DNA from: Heterohyrax brucei | Lineage: Eukaryota; Chordata; Mammalia; Hyracoidea; Procaviidae | Length of the DNA stretch: 64,000 nt | Assembly (NCBI GenBank): GCA_028571685.1 | Contig: CM053140.1 | Location: forward strand, 62,254,201-62,318,200 | Reading direction: 5' to 3' | Shown here: positions 1 through 10,500 of the stretch, piece by piece | Layout: every line of letters starts with the position of its first letter | Position numbering within the stretch: the first letter of the stretch is position 1 | The notes under the pieces: generated by a model | Databases searched by the model: none | The model's input: the letters and a program-made list of their open reading frames with translations, nothing else | Told to the model about the DNA's origin: nothing | Translations under genes and position numbers: made by a program

Positions 1-419
1 CAGGTTGTTGGGAGGAGTAAGGGGCCATGTGTGTGAAGCTCCTAACAGAAGATACCAAGTAATGATAGTTAAAATGTAGACAGCCTATTCTGTGCCAGTC
101 CACTAAACTTCCTTGGTTCCAGACCGGGCAGTCAGGCTCCTGGACCTCAGTGAATGGCTACCATGGTCATTGAAGCTACCAGCAAAAGCCAGACACAAGA
201 GGCCCTGTCACACCTTCCCAATCTGCTCACAGAGGAAGAATCTGACTGTGGGCACCTGAAGTCAAAGACGGGGTCAGGGCCCAGGCCTCCCCATTCTGGT
301 CAGGGCTGACCCCATCACAAAACAGATGAGATCAAGTACGGTGATCCTGGAAGACAGAGGGGCAAAGCGGGGGCTCCAGGGATGGGCCTTCAGCTGGGGA
401 AAGCAAACATCTCAGCAGC
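1..419. other. intergenic DNA downstream of ADGRB2
   Basis: No coding exon, repeat or RNA gene is recognisable. In human the next gene in this direction is COL16A1 (from memory), but no collagen Gly-X-Y frame is visible here. Confidence 0.5.
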
Positions 420-909
420 AGAATCCACAGAGTGAAGTTTATTCCCAACAAAGGTCCCCTCCCCCCTCCCCAGCCCGGGAAGGGACAAACAGGCTGGGAC
501 GAAGATGGGACTCCAGTGGCTGAGGGTCGTCCAAGAAACAGGGCAGGACCCTGGACCCCAGGCCACGCCAGGTGTGGCACCCCTAGCCCGGATGAGTCTA
601 CTTGCCTCCCTGCCCAGCCCTTGGGAGAGGGGAGGGGGCGCTGGCTCCTGGGCTGTTCCAAAGTGGAGTGTGAAAATAGAGAGATATATATATTTATACG
701 CAGTGGGCAGTCTGGCATGGCACTCACACCTCTGTCTGGAAGTCGCCGTCTGGTGGCTCTGTGGGCTCCCAGGCTGCTGCCCGGTGCAGGGTCAGCCGCT
801 CTCGGGGCTTGGAGGGCAGTGAGCCTAATGTCATCGACTTGAAGGTGCTCCAGCTCTGGTGTCGCCGCTGTTGGGACAGGCCAGGACGCTCCCCTGGGCT
901 GGGCTTTTC
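420..909 (-). CDS. ADGRB2: ADGRB2 last exon: C-terminal 61 residues, stop and 3' UTR
   Basis: The coding part is 724-909 (186 nt, phase 0), residues 1490-1550. The acceptor is CCCACAG before GAAAAG, and the stop is TGA at 724-726. The end DGDFQTEV carries the class I PDZ-binding motif TEV, known in the BAI family to recruit PDZ scaffolds. The 3' UTR is about 300 nt, GC-rich with a short TATATATATTTATA stretch. The 3' end at 420 is estimated from the poly(A) signal. Confidence 0.93.
438..443 (-). terminator. ADGRB2: ADGRB2 polyadenylation signal AATAAA
   Basis: The plus strand reads TTTATT, which is AATAAA on the coding strand, 281 nt past the stop codon. Cleavage would be expected 10-30 nt further on, at about 408-428. 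It is the only canonical hexamer seen in the final exon. Confidence 0.75.
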
Positions 910-1031
910 CTGTGGGAGAGTGGGAAGGGCCCATGGAGATGGGCCAGTACCTCTCAGCCATTGTACAGAGAAACAAACTGAGGACGCCCAGAGAGGGCCA
1001 GGGATGCCTGAAGTTACAAAGTCCTTGCCTA

Positions 1032-1190
1032 GTACCAATAGATACCAGCCAAAAGGCTAGTGGTTCGAACCCACCCAGAGGTACCTCAGAAGACAAGCCT
1101 GGTGATCTGCTTCCAAAAATCCTATACAGTGGTTCTACTCTGCACGCATGAGGTTGCCAGGAGCTGGAATCAACTGATGGCCACTAAAGG
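1032..1190 (+). repeat. AfroSINE in the last intron
   Basis: The sequence runs CCAAAAGGCTAGTGGTTCGAA, then a CAGAAGACAAGCCTGGTGATCTG-like body, then GGTTGCCAGGAGCTGGAATCAAC. This is the tRNA-derived head and body of an afrotherian SINE in plus orientation. Both ends are degraded. Confidence 0.75.
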
Positions 1191-1664
1191 CAAAGCAAGT
1201 AGGCGCCAAAGGTAGGGTTTGAATCCAGATCCACCAGGCTGCAGAGCTGAGGTTCCTGATCCTATGCCCTGTGGTACACTGTAACCACAGCTCCCATCTG
1301 GACACCATCCCTCAAGATCCAGATGGAGTCCCATCAGTGCCCATTGTCTGTGGCCTCTCCTACCCCTTGAAGTTTGAGAACTGTAGCTCATCCCGGGGGA
1401 GAACGGACGAGACTGGCCAGGCCAGAGAGCAGAGCCAGGACGGAATGAGTCCCCTGGAATACACCATACCCCCTCAGCCCAGATGCTTACACTGAACACA
1501 GTCTGCCTGGCCACCCATCCAAGGACATACTCCATCATTTCTCCCTCTACCAAGAGGAACAGCCGTCAGAACCCAACCTGAGCAGCCACTGGCTGGGCCC
1601 AGGCCTCGTGTACCAGGTCCAGCCCTGAGCTTCAAGGAGTTCAGCTACAGGGAGGAGCCCTCAC

Positions 1665-1760
1665 CTTGGCTGTAGACTGGCTACGGTAACGGTCAAATGT
1701 GTGGAACTTCTGGTTGAGCTCGTGGTAGAGTTCCGAGTGCCGTTTCCGGGTGTGCATCAC
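1665..1760 (-). CDS. ADGRB2: ADGRB2 coding exon 28: cytoplasmic tail
   Basis: 96 nt, phase 0-0, residues 1458-1489. It starts [18 protein letters not shown] and ends QSTAK, followed by donor AAG|GTGAGG; the acceptor is CTAGAAG. The basic MHTRKRH block is shared by BAI-family tails. What I recall of human BAI2 continues with about 20 more residues before the last exon; see findings. Confidence 0.93.
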
Positions 1761-2092
1761 CTTCTAGGAGCCATAAGGTATCAGAAGAGGTGCTCTCCAC
1801 CACACAGTACCGTGACTCCCATCAAGGACAAAGGACAGAGCATTCTGGGCTCCCTGCTGCTGGCCTGCCTGCTGCTGACCCCTCTGGGATGATGCCTAGC
1901 TCTCTCTTCACCCCAGAACCACAGGCTGGGGCAGGGAGCAAATGCTGGGAAGATCTCATAGAAAACACAGGCTTGGGATCCTGGGGTCAGGCTGTGCGAG
2001 GAGGCTTGGGCCCTTTCTAGGAGTGGCAGTGCAACTCTCCAGGAACAGAAACCACAGATGCCCCTTACCACACACACACTGTCACTGCTTAC

Positions 2093-2128
2093 CTCGAAGT
2101 CCAGGTCCGAGTACCGTAATTTCTTCCG
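2093..2128 (-). CDS. ADGRB2: ADGRB2 coding exon 27: 36-nt microexon of the tail
   Basis: Twelve codons, RKKLRYSDLDFE, residues 1446-1457. Acceptor CTTCCCAG, donor GAG|GTAAGC, phase 0-0, so skipping would keep the frame. The Tyr-Ser-Asp-Leu-Asp-Phe-Glu segment matches the equivalent ADGRB1 tail, which supports it as a real exon despite its size. Confidence 0.92.
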
Positions 2129-3845
2129 CTGGGAAGGTGCAACAAGAGGCGGGGAAGGAGGAGAAAGCCTTTCACCCCACGAAAGGGCTGTAAAGCCAGG
2201 AAACCTGGCACCCCAGGGGTCTGCCCACTGCTCCTTTCCCCCAGCCCAGACCCAGAACTGCAGGCAGTGTTCATAAAGCAGAAGCATGCAGCTGTGGGCC
2301 CCAGGGATGAGGTACTGGGGCACCACCCCTGCCCCTGGCCTCAGCTCAGGCCCTAGGCCCACATCCCCTTCTGGGCTGCAAAGTACACATACCAAGCTGC
2401 AGGCAGACACTCCCAGAGAGCACTACAGACAGAAAAATGCACACAGGCCAAATGTCACCACAGAGACTGCCTATGCAGCAGGGACACAGATTCCCACGTG
2501 GGATCTGGAGCAGATGCTCACTCCTCTGTGAACTGGATTCTACTCTGTCCTGCTCTATCTTCCCATTCTCTCTGCCAGCTACAGGCTCCCCTGTAGAACC
2601 TGTGGAACCTTCTACTTCCGCAAATACAGGACTGAGATTTTCTGAAACCTTCTTTGATTCTACCTTGTCCCTTTTCCAGCCAAACCAGGCCCTGCCTCCC
2701 TGGCCCTTACTCATTCAAATGCATCTTCATGGCCCCAACAACTACACAGTGTCCCTGCTGCTCAAGGACAAGGCCTTAGAGTTCTGGAAGGTTGGCAGTG
2801 AGAGGACTCATGAGACCAAGACCCCATTCCCCACGCTACAGTTCAGGGAGGGGAAGCGACTGGCCTTAAATCTCTCAGTAGGCAAGGTAAGATCACAAGT
2901 CTGGACCTCCCCAGTCCTGGGCCCCACTGGACATGCTTACCCTCACTGCCATCCAAGACACCACATGCTTGGCTTTCCTCCTACTTCCCTGTCTGCACTT
3001 TTCCTGAGGTCCAGCCTGGCTTCTCTAACACAGGCCCTCGCCATCTCCCCTAGGACCCAGTCCTGCACCTCACCATTCATATGGCATCATCCCCACTCCT
3101 GGCCACATGTCACTTTCCTGAAGCACCAGAACACCCTCTGCCCTCCCATGCCCCACAGGCACCAAAAACACTGCTTCTGCTCAACTGAATAAACCCATAT
3201 GCCCCACCCTCAAACCTGTACCCCTACCTCTGTCCTGTCGCCAATGCACCCAACAGAATTCTAGACCTTGTCTAGGATCCCTCCGAAAACTGCCACCATT
3301 ATTGCTATGTCCCGTATGAGGGCCTAACACAGGCCCCTCCTCCTGACCCCACTGCAGGCAGGTGTCACAGAATAAAACCTGCTGATGCTGAGCGCACCCC
3401 TCCCCAAGGCCATTTCCAAGTTTTCAATCTTTGTTACATCTTCCTGTTTTTGCCATCTGTAGCAGGAGCAAGCACCAAATGTTCAAGATACAGTTTGGGG
3501 AAAAACTAAACTTGCAAATGCTCTAGCTGCTTCTTTTTTTCTTTTTTTTTTAATGCGGAGGATGGAAGCCAGCTTCTGAGGGTAAACTTGAGCAGCCATG
3601 ACCGCTGCCCCTTCCTTGCCCACATTTCCCTCGTCCCTCCAATTCCAGTTCTAGAGCACCTGAGAGCAGGTCACTACCACTTGCTTGTCCCCAGCATCAG
3701 CCTGGGGCTGAGTACTCTGCCAGGAGCAGGTCTGAGGTGGCCAGAGGGAAGGGAAGTGCTCACAGAAAATACACAAAGGTGTACAGAGGGCCTTGCAGTT
3801 TCTCAGGAAGAGACAGTTTATGGCCACTGGCCTTGGGCAGTGCTG

Positions 3846-4008
3846 GCGCCCTGGTGGCACAGTGGTTAAGAGCTAGGCTGTTAGCCAAAAGGTTAGCAGT
3901 TCAAATCCCCGAGCACTCCTTAGAAACCTTATTCTGTCTCAGTTCTACTCCGTCCTATAGGGTTTCTATAAATTGGAATCAACTTGATTGCTACGGGCTA
4001 TGGGCAGT
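3846..4008 (+). repeat. AfroSINE
   Basis: Near full-length: head CGCCCTGGTGGCACAGTGG, then TTAAGAGCTAGGCTGTTAG, CAGTTCTACTCCGTCCTATA and tail GGAATCAACTTGATTG. Plus orientation, antisense to ADGRB2. Confidence 0.88.
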
Positions 4009-4475
4009 ACCACAAGCTGCGTGCAGGGATAATAACAGCAGAAATTTCCAATATCCAGCATTTCCTACCTGCTCCACACAGACTCAACTAAACTCTACAA
4101 AGGGCTACTACAAACTCTAAAAAGGAGAAAACTGAGGCTCAGAGAGATTAAATGATATGGCAAGATGTTACCGGTACCCAGTGATCCCAGGTCTGAACTA
4201 AGATCTCTTTAACTTGGAGGCCCAGATTTTTAATCCCGTTGTGTGGCTTCCCTGTAATGTGTACCTTGCCTGAGCTACAGTCTTTTTAAAGGAGGACCAT
4301 TCTAACCTGTTACCCCAAAGCAGGCACCAAAGCAAGAGTGAGTGAATCAAGAGGTGCACTCTCAGTGTGGAAAGTGTAAGCCCACCTGAGGACTTCAGAG
4401 AAACTGGGATATGCCTGGTGCTGCCAGGGCACCCTGGACAATATGCTTGGCAATCTGCTTTTGAAAGGTCTAGAA

Positions 4476-4640
4476 AACTAAGCCACTGCAGTCAAGTCGA
4501 TTCTGACTTATGGGGACCCACGTGTTACAGAGTAGAACAGCTCCACGGGGTTTTCTTGGTTGTCATCTTCATGGAGACAGAGCACCAGACATTTCTTCCA
4601 TGGAACTGCTGAGTGAGTTCAAACAGCCATCAAACTGTGT
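4476..4640 (-). repeat. AfroSINE, reverse orientation
   Basis: Starts CAGTCAAGTCGATTCTGAC, the complement of the SINE tail, followed by the complement of the body. The head is degraded. Confidence 0.75.
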
Positions 4641-4649
4641 GTGTCACTG

Positions 4650-4735
4650 TTGCCTGAAAACCCAATGGAGTAGTTCTACTCTGCACACATGGGGTTGCCA
4701 TGGGCTAGAATCAACTTGACAGGAAATCACAAGAA
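4650..4735 (+). repeat. AfroSINE 3' fragment
   Basis: Only the distal half is present (TTCTACTCTGCACACATGGG, then GGCTAGAATCAACTTGAC). It is in opposite orientation to its immediate left neighbour, giving a head-to-tail inverted pair. Confidence 0.7.
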
Positions 4736-4914
4736 CAAGTCATGAGCACTGCGTGAGAAATATGCAGCATACATGCTCCCAGTGACTTTGGACAAAAGTG
4801 CTGCTCTGGGGAGACCGACCACTGTCCCTTCCCAGATACAGTCTGTGACTCAGATAGGTCCAGCCATATAGTAGCAGGCCTCCCGCCCCTACCCATGGCT
4901 CTACTCCCCCTCAC

Positions 4915-5531
4915 CTCCAGGGAGCCCAGCTTCATGGTGGAACCCGGCACGGTGCGGGGCATAGTCCGGCTGCGCTCCCCAGGCTCGGGCACTTGGCGGG
5001 CACTGGGTGTTGGTGGTGGTTGAAAGGTCATCCCATAAGGGTTTTGCAGAGACCCATAGGCAGGGCCCAGGCCCAGGCTGGAGTGGTCCACAGACAAGAA
5101 GCTGGGGTAGCCTTCAGTGTGAGCCAGTGTCTTGGCAGCCCTCCGAGGGGTGCCCTCGGGCCGGGACCGTGGGGGCTCCTCCCCAGCTCCACCCCCACCA
5201 CCAGGCTGCAGGCTCAAAGTCCGCCGGGGCAGCACCATGTAGTCCCCCTCGGAGCCCGGCTCAGCTGGCCGCAGCCACGTGAGGTCCAACTGCCTCAGGC
5301 CGCCCTCCCCACACATGTACACAGGGTTGGCCTCCTGGGGGGGCGGCGGCTCCCCCAGCCCTGGTGAGGCTGCCATGGGCACCAGGATGTTCCCAGGGAG
5401 TGGTGAGAAGCTGAGGCCACCCTCAGGGCCCATGAGGCAGGACTTGGGCTCCTCATCCTCGTCCAGGGACAGGCGGGACAGTGTGCCCGTAATGGTGGAT
5501 GGGTTGCAAGTGTTGACCTCCTTGAACAGAA
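4915..5531 (-). CDS. ADGRB2: ADGRB2 coding exon 26: long exon of the cytoplasmic tail
   Basis: 617 nt, residues 1240-1445, the largest exon of the tail. It begins [15 protein letters not shown] and ends TMKLGSLE; acceptor TCCCCAG, donor GAG|GTGAGG. It is rich in Pro, Gly and Ser with low-complexity Gly and Pro runs (for example [10 protein letters not shown] and FQPPPTPS), so probably disordered. It contains tyrosines in MVLP- and GYPS-type contexts that could be phosphorylated. No frameshift. Confidence 0.95.
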
Positions 5532-5879
5532 CTGGGGACAGGAGTGGGAGGGAAGGGTGAATTCTGGGAAAGAGGAACCCCCAGATGCCCTTACCCAGCT
5601 AGGTGGGTTCCAAGCCCCCGAGCTTAGATGGAGGAAAAAACTGAGCCCTAGAGAGATCACTGGGGTGCTGGCACTCTCAAGGCTGTTGGTCTTCTCTCCC
5701 ACACAAGAGGGGGTGAGAACAGGACAAGAATCTGAGCCAAGACTCAACTCTTATGGTGTCCTGTGCAGGTCCTGACCTCTGACCCCAGAGCCCCAAAGAT
5801 GTCAAAAGGACCTTAGTACCCTCCCCTCTTCAGCTACTCCCCAAGGGGCAGAACTGCAAAGAGATCCCCTAAGAATCAC

Positions 5880-6085
5880 GGAAATGATAACATAATGTAA
5901 CAATCTTATGTGCCAAGCACCCTGATAAAGGCTTGATGACTGCTAATTTGTTTAGGCCTCCCACCCATGCTGGGAGGTACTCTCTACAGGTGTAGTAGTG
6001 GAGGCTCAAAGAGCTTTAGTTGCTTGCTCAAGGTAATACAGTCAATGGGGTCCACAGCCTTGAATCCAAATCAGGGCTGTCTGAC
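5880..6085 (+). repeat. MIR element
   Basis: Order typical of MIR: TTATGTGCCAAGCACCCTG, then GGAGGTACTCTCTA, GAGGCTCAAAGAGC and TCTGACTCCAGGC. Strongly diverged, intronic. Confidence 0.65.
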
Positions 6086-6195
6086 TCCAGGCTGGACTCT
6101 GAGCAGACTCCCTTAAAGGCCTCTTATGACAGGATTTGGGGCTCCCCTTTGGGCCTATTCCCAGGACCTTTCTCTACTCTGCCCCACAGACTCAC

Positions 6196-6235
6196 CTGTC
6201 TGACAAGCCAGATCCACATCCTTTTCAAAGTCTGA
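6196..6235 (-). CDS. ADGRB2: ADGRB2 coding exon 25: 40-nt tail exon
   Basis: Encodes SDFEKDVDLACQT plus the first base of the next codon, residues 1227-1239. Acceptor CCTATAG, donor CAG|GTGAGT. Its phase (0 in, 1 out) fits exons 24 and 26 exactly. Skipping it would shift the frame. Confidence 0.92.
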
Positions 6236-6608
6236 CTATAGGCAGAGAGGGAGAGAGCAGGTGGGCAGAGGGAGGGCAGAGGGAGGGCCAATGTAGCAGG
6301 GTGGGACAGAGCTCATCCCTCCCTACCCACCTCTGCTCAGCTGGCCTGCCAGACAGGCTGTCCAAGGAATTTCCCCAACAGAACCCAAAGGGACCCCAGA
6401 TAGGATCTATTCCAGCCCTACCTGATAGATGGGGAAACTGAAGCAGTGAAGGGGCAGGACTTGGCCAGCATCACCCAGCTGTTAGTATCTGAGCCTGAAC
6501 CAAACCCAGTCTCTGTCCCCTCCCTGGATGGAGAGGTAAGTGGCCCAGGGTAGAGGTGTAGAGGGGCACCTAGAATCTACCCCATGCCTGCCCAGTCTCC
6601 TCACTCAC

Positions 6609-6704
6609 CAAGATCTGCAGCTGCCCGTTCTTACACGAGTCAGGGGAGTCCTCACTCTCATCGGCCCGGCATACACCCATCTGGCACTTGACCACATCCT
6701 GGAC
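6609..6704 (-). CDS. ADGRB2: ADGRB2 coding exon 24: juxtamembrane tail
   Basis: 96 nt, residues 1195-1226, [20 protein letters not shown] to GQLQIL, just after TM7 and helix 8. Acceptor CTCCCCAG, donor TTG|GTGAGT, phase 0-0. The acidic run [10 protein letters not shown] contains potential casein-kinase-type serines. Confidence 0.93.
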
Positions 6705-7092
6705 CTGGGGAGCAGAGGGTGCCTGTTGGGTCTGAGGCCAACCACAGGGACCCTGCCATAACAGACTATGCCTCCTATCCCAGGCACCCAGGCAGGTGGG
6801 CTTGGAGGAAGAACCGACAGCAAAGAAGGAGATAACACCTGGGTTGGACCAGAAGCAGGAGGAATCCCAGGAGACCAGAAGGACAAGGAAACAGTTAGGG
6901 TGCAGTTTATACGGCTTGGGGCTTTCATAGCTCCGGCACCAAGGGCTGTGCAGCTGGAGATCTGAAGCTGGGCTTTGAGATGCTGTCCCCTCTGTAACCC
7001 CACTGGTCCCTCCCTGGGCCTCAATGCTCCTCATCCACACAATGGGCAAGAGAAGGGCAGGGATGGCAGCGGGCAGTGAGGCCCAGCCCCAC

Positions 7093-7264
7093 CTCTCGGC
7101 GCAGGAAACAGTGCACAGCAGTGATGACAAAGCCCTGTGCGGAGTTGAAGACAGCAAAAAGGGCCTGGAAGAGGACGGAGCGGCGGTCTGTCATGGCCAG
7201 GACAGCAGACATCCAAGTGAGCGCCAGCAGGGGCAGCACTACGCAGGAACTCCACAGTGAGGCC
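7093..7264 (-). CDS. ADGRB2: ADGRB2 coding exon 23: TM6, ECL3, TM7
   Basis: 172 nt, residues 1137-1194. TM6 is [23 protein letters not shown]3 is TDRR, and TM7 is within [19 protein letters not shown] and the following [11 protein letters not shown]. Acceptor CCCCTCAG, donor GAG|GTGGGG. The LTW of TM6 and the NSAQGF motif of TM7 are adhesion-GPCR hallmarks. It can be joined in frame either to the cassette exon at 9368 or, skipping that, to exon 21. Confidence 0.95.
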
Positions 7265-8369
7265 CTGAGGGGAACAGCAGCAGAGCATCCCTCAGAGTGA
7301 CACTCCAGGGGACAAGGTGGGCTGGGCCTTGGCCTCCACCCTGCTGGGAGCCTCAAACTGACCGAGACTGGTACAGCCCCAAGTGCCAGGACCTCAGGAA
7401 TGTCCCCCAGCAGAGAGGGGCTGAGGAGCCAGAGACACAGAGTGGAGACAGGAAATGGAGAGCTGTGGGACACAGCCAGGACAAGAAGAGGTAGGAGGGA
7501 CAGACACACAAACACAGTGAGACTGAGTGGGAGACCGAGGCAGCACTGGGGGACAGAGGTGGAGCAGGTACAAGGAGACAGGGCGAGGGAAGAGGAGGAG
7601 GCTGACAGATGCAGTTGCCAGGAGTTTCGGCCTCAATTTGCACAGATTCACCTGGGGAGCTTTTCAAATCTGCCTGGCCCTGGGCTGCCTCCCCAGAGGG
7701 TGTGATTCAGAGACTGGGAGAAGAGGAGAGGAAGACGGACAGAGAGAGATGACAGCCACAGTAAGAGAGCATGAGACAGACACAGAGACAGACGGACTGA
7801 CAGATAATACAGGCTGAGCACATCAAGGATGTAATAGGGCACAAATATTTGCGGAGAAGGTGAGACTGGGGCCAGGCCAGAGATGCAGAGACTTTCCTCT
7901 CAGTTCCCCAGGGAAGAGGCCTCCGGGCCCCTCCCTGGAGCCACTCAGGGGACCTGGGCAGAGAGAATACAGCTGGGACTGCAGGCAAAGGGCAGGCAGA
8001 GCCAAACCCGAATGTCTAGCCTCTTGTCAGGAGAGGGCAGGGAAGAAAGGCAGATGGGCCCTGGCATGGAGGCACCAGCCCCTCCATTTTCCTTCCCGCC
8101 CCAGCTACACCCCACAAGGGCACAGTAAGGCCAGCCTTGCCCTACTGAACCAGATGCCACCCCCAAGTGGTACAGCAGGTATGTCAAGCAGGCACAGTTT
8201 GAGACAGAGCAGAGGGCAGCTCTGGTCTGCAGAGGTGGCCAAGGAAAGCCAAGGCAAAAGCCAGGCAAGGGGTCAAGACCTGCCCTAGGGACAGCAGTTC
8301 AGCCTGGCAAGGGGTGACACAGTAGTCTCTGCAGATCCTGGGGGCAGAGCCAAGAGCACCAGGAGGCTA

Positions 8370-8605
8370 ATCACAGTAGCTACGAGCTACCATTGATTAA
8401 CCACCAAGTCTTGGCCTAGCCCTACAGTGAACACTTTACACACATTATTTCACATCATGATCAAAACAACTCCAAGAAAAAGCATGGGGATTATTACCCC
8501 AATTTACAGATGAGGAAACTGGAGTTTGCCCAGCTAGGCAGAAAGGCAGAGCTGGGACACAAACGCAGCTTGACTGACTCCAAAGCCCAAGGCCTTAACT
8601 CCACG
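8370..8605 (+). repeat. MIR element
   Basis: Recognisable core: GAACACTTTACACACATTAT, then CCCCAATTTACAGATGAGGA, then AACTGGAG and GCAGAGCTGGGACACAAACG. Ancient and diverged. Confidence 0.75.
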
Positions 8606-9125
8606 TTCAGACAGACTGGCTCAGAGCGGCAGGTGCCAGTTCCAAGAACAAGGGAGCTTTCTACTTGTGGAACTTCCCCTCAATGGTGCCAGCCGCCTCC
8701 AGAGGCAGTGAGCTCCCTGACCCTGGAGGTGTGTGAAAAAAAGCAGACCCACTGTCCAGGGCAACTCAGGTGGATTTCTGACTCTAGACGGAAGGTTGTG
8801 TCTGAGGCCCTTGTGGGTTCCTTCTCCTTCACAGGGCTGAGATGTTAAGATTCTTGGCTGCCAGGGGATCGCAGCGAAATCATTCTCTACCTCCCTGACT
8901 ATCTCCGATTAACAGTGGGAGGCAATGGCTCTGAAATTCTGTCTCAGAGCCTGTGACAGATGACAAGACTCGATGATTCACGTATTTTAACATTCTCGGC
9001 TTCTGATTGTCTTATTCCAAGATTCTATCATTCTAATTCTAAGGTTCCATGGCTTAAAAATTCAAGTGTCTAAGATTCTAGGAGCCTCTGGGAGGTGAGG
9101 GAATGCCTGGATAGAACACAGGCCA

Positions 9126-9164
9126 GGGGTGGGGGTAGGGGTGGGGGCAGGGGTGGGTATAGGG
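9126..9164 (+). repeat. G-rich tandem tract with quadruplex potential
   Basis: Degenerate GGGGTGGGGGTA/CA units give at least six runs of three or more G on the plus strand, hence C-rich in the nascent ADGRB2 RNA. It lies about 200 nt into the intron after the ICL3 cassette exon. Confidence 0.6.
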
Positions 9165-9367
9165 ACCCAGTGTCCTTGGAGACAGACACTCACTCCCTGT
9201 TGCCCTGGTCACCTGATGCCAAGACCTTGAGAGTGTGCGGCAGTAAAAGAGGTGGGGCCAAGCTTGCTGGGCATGGGGCTGACATCCCGCCTCCCCCCAC
9301 CGCAGGCACTGCCCCCCACTCCTTTGCCCACCCCCACCCCCACCATCCCCCTGGGGGCACAACTAAC

Positions 9368-9466
9368 ATGGCATTCCTGGCCGAGGCTGAGCTGAGCAGG
9401 GGGCTGGGGACCGCTCCACACGCTGAGCAGGGGAGGAGCAGGCTGGCCCAGGGGCACCGCTCCGAC
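9368..9466 (-). CDS. ADGRB2: ADGRB2 coding exon 22: in-frame cassette in intracellular loop 3
   Basis: 99 nt (33 codons), residues 1104-1136. It encodes SERCPWASLLLPCSACGAV and ends SASARNA with a split Met. Acceptor CCCCGAG, donor AT|GTTAGT. It sits between TM5 and TM6, exactly in ICL3. Because the length is a multiple of three and the flanking phases match, it can be skipped cleanly, which agrees with known human isoforms with and without this insert (from memory). Splice sites are weaker than those of its neighbours. Confidence 0.88.
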
Positions 9467-9766
9467 CTCGGGGGGCGGCACAGACACGGGAGAAGGGGAA
9501 ACACACGGGAAGCCGGGAGGGTACAGGGGCGGAATGCACCCGAGTCAGGGGGAGGGGGGAGGGCAGATGAGAGAGAGAGAGCTGAGTTAGGGTGGGTGAG
9601 GGGCTGCAGCTGAGCACTCCAGCTGCCCACCTGGCCTGCGCCCTTGGGGCACCAAGGTCGGGGAGCCCCAGTCAGTTGGCCTCCTCAAGCCTGAGTCTCT
9701 GAGAGAGCCCGCAGCCCTCCCTCCCTGCATTGTTCCCCCAAGGCCGAGTCACAGCACCCTCCTTAC

Positions 9767-9852
9767 CCAGCCCTCTGCTTCTTGGATTTGTCTGAGATGC
9801 CATCCCGAGCCATGAGCTTGTTGAAGACGATGATTCCAATGAGCATATTCAC
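9767..9852 (-). CDS. ADGRB2: ADGRB2 coding exon 21: end of TM5 and start of ICL3
   Basis: 86 nt, residues 1076-1103. It starts [20 protein letters not shown] and ends KSKKQRA. Acceptor GCCCCAG, donor TGG|GTAAGG. It completes TM5 and gives the basic proximal ICL3. Confidence 0.94.
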
Positions 9853-10003
9853 CTGGGGCCCCGTGGGGGTGGGGATGGGGGAAGACAGCATCACCATGTG
9901 CCCTCCTGGTAAGGGAACCCCCAGGTGCAGGCAGGAGGTAGAGGGAGAGACAGGGCAAGCCCCTGGGGCCACACCTTCCCAGAATACTGACAGGGCCACA
10001 TAC

Positions 10004-10070
10004 CAGGACAATGACAGCTGCAGGACCAACAAAGGCATAGAGCAGGCCACCTTCCAGGGAGAGCCAGCAG
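10004..10070 (-). CDS. ADGRB2: ADGRB2 coding exon 20: ECL2 and first part of TM5
   Basis: 67 nt, residues 1053-1075: [20 protein letters not shown] and VL. Acceptor CACTCCAG, donor CTG|GTATGT. The CWLS of ECL2 carries the cysteine that pairs with the top of TM3 in family B2 receptors. Confidence 0.93.
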
Positions 10071-10500
10071 CTGGAGTGGACGGAGGAGAGGGCATGTCAG
10101 ACACTCAGCAGGCTCCCCTCCCACACTCATACACCCCCCTAGCAGCACAGTCCCTCCAGGCTGTGCCATACCCCCATCTTCAATGGTGACTGAGTCCCAG
10201 ACAGGGTTAGAGTGAAGCACTGGCCCCTGCTGAGCCTCAGTTTCCCCTCCAACAAAGGCCAAGAATATCAGAGCTGGCCATCATGGGAACAAAACAAGGC
10301 TGTCCCCAGAGCTAGCTGGTTCTTAAAGATGAGCCGATCCTAGTGCATCTTTTTCCAGTCAGGGAGACTGAGGCTCAGAGTTGGGAGGGTTTTACCCAAA
10401 GTCTCCCAGCAGGCAGAGGCCAAGATTTCCACTTGAGAAGACCCAATTCCACGAGCAGGCCCCAATGACCCTGATCATCTACCATGGGAGGCCCACGTAC

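Larger units (their letters stand above)
2129..4914 (-). other. ADGRB2: ADGRB2 intron, 2.8 kb
   Basis: Contains two AfroSINE copies and one AfroSINE fragment near 3.85-4.74 kb and a degraded MIR-like stretch at about 4110-4250. It also holds a plus-strand open frame at 2437-3192 with no recognisable homology (see findings). No further receptor exon is visible. Confidence 0.7.
7265..9367 (-). other. ADGRB2: ADGRB2 intron between TM6/7 exon and ICL3 cassette
   Basis: 2.1 kb. It holds a purine-rich GAGACAGA-type degenerate tract at about 7430-7800, a MIR at 8370-8605 and a G-run tract at 9126-9164. No coding exon seen. Confidence 0.7.

Noticed and set aside
332..1096. 254-codon minus-strand open frame over the 3' end of ADGRB2
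   Set aside because: It runs in a different frame from the receptor's last exon, through 3' UTR and intron, and has no recognisable domain. The true frame there ends QTEV at 724.
3846..3920. tRNA gene-like sequence (GTGGCACAGTGGTTAAG)
   Set aside because: It is the tRNA-derived head of an AfroSINE. No cloverleaf with intact anticodon arm, and the same head recurs in over ten copies.
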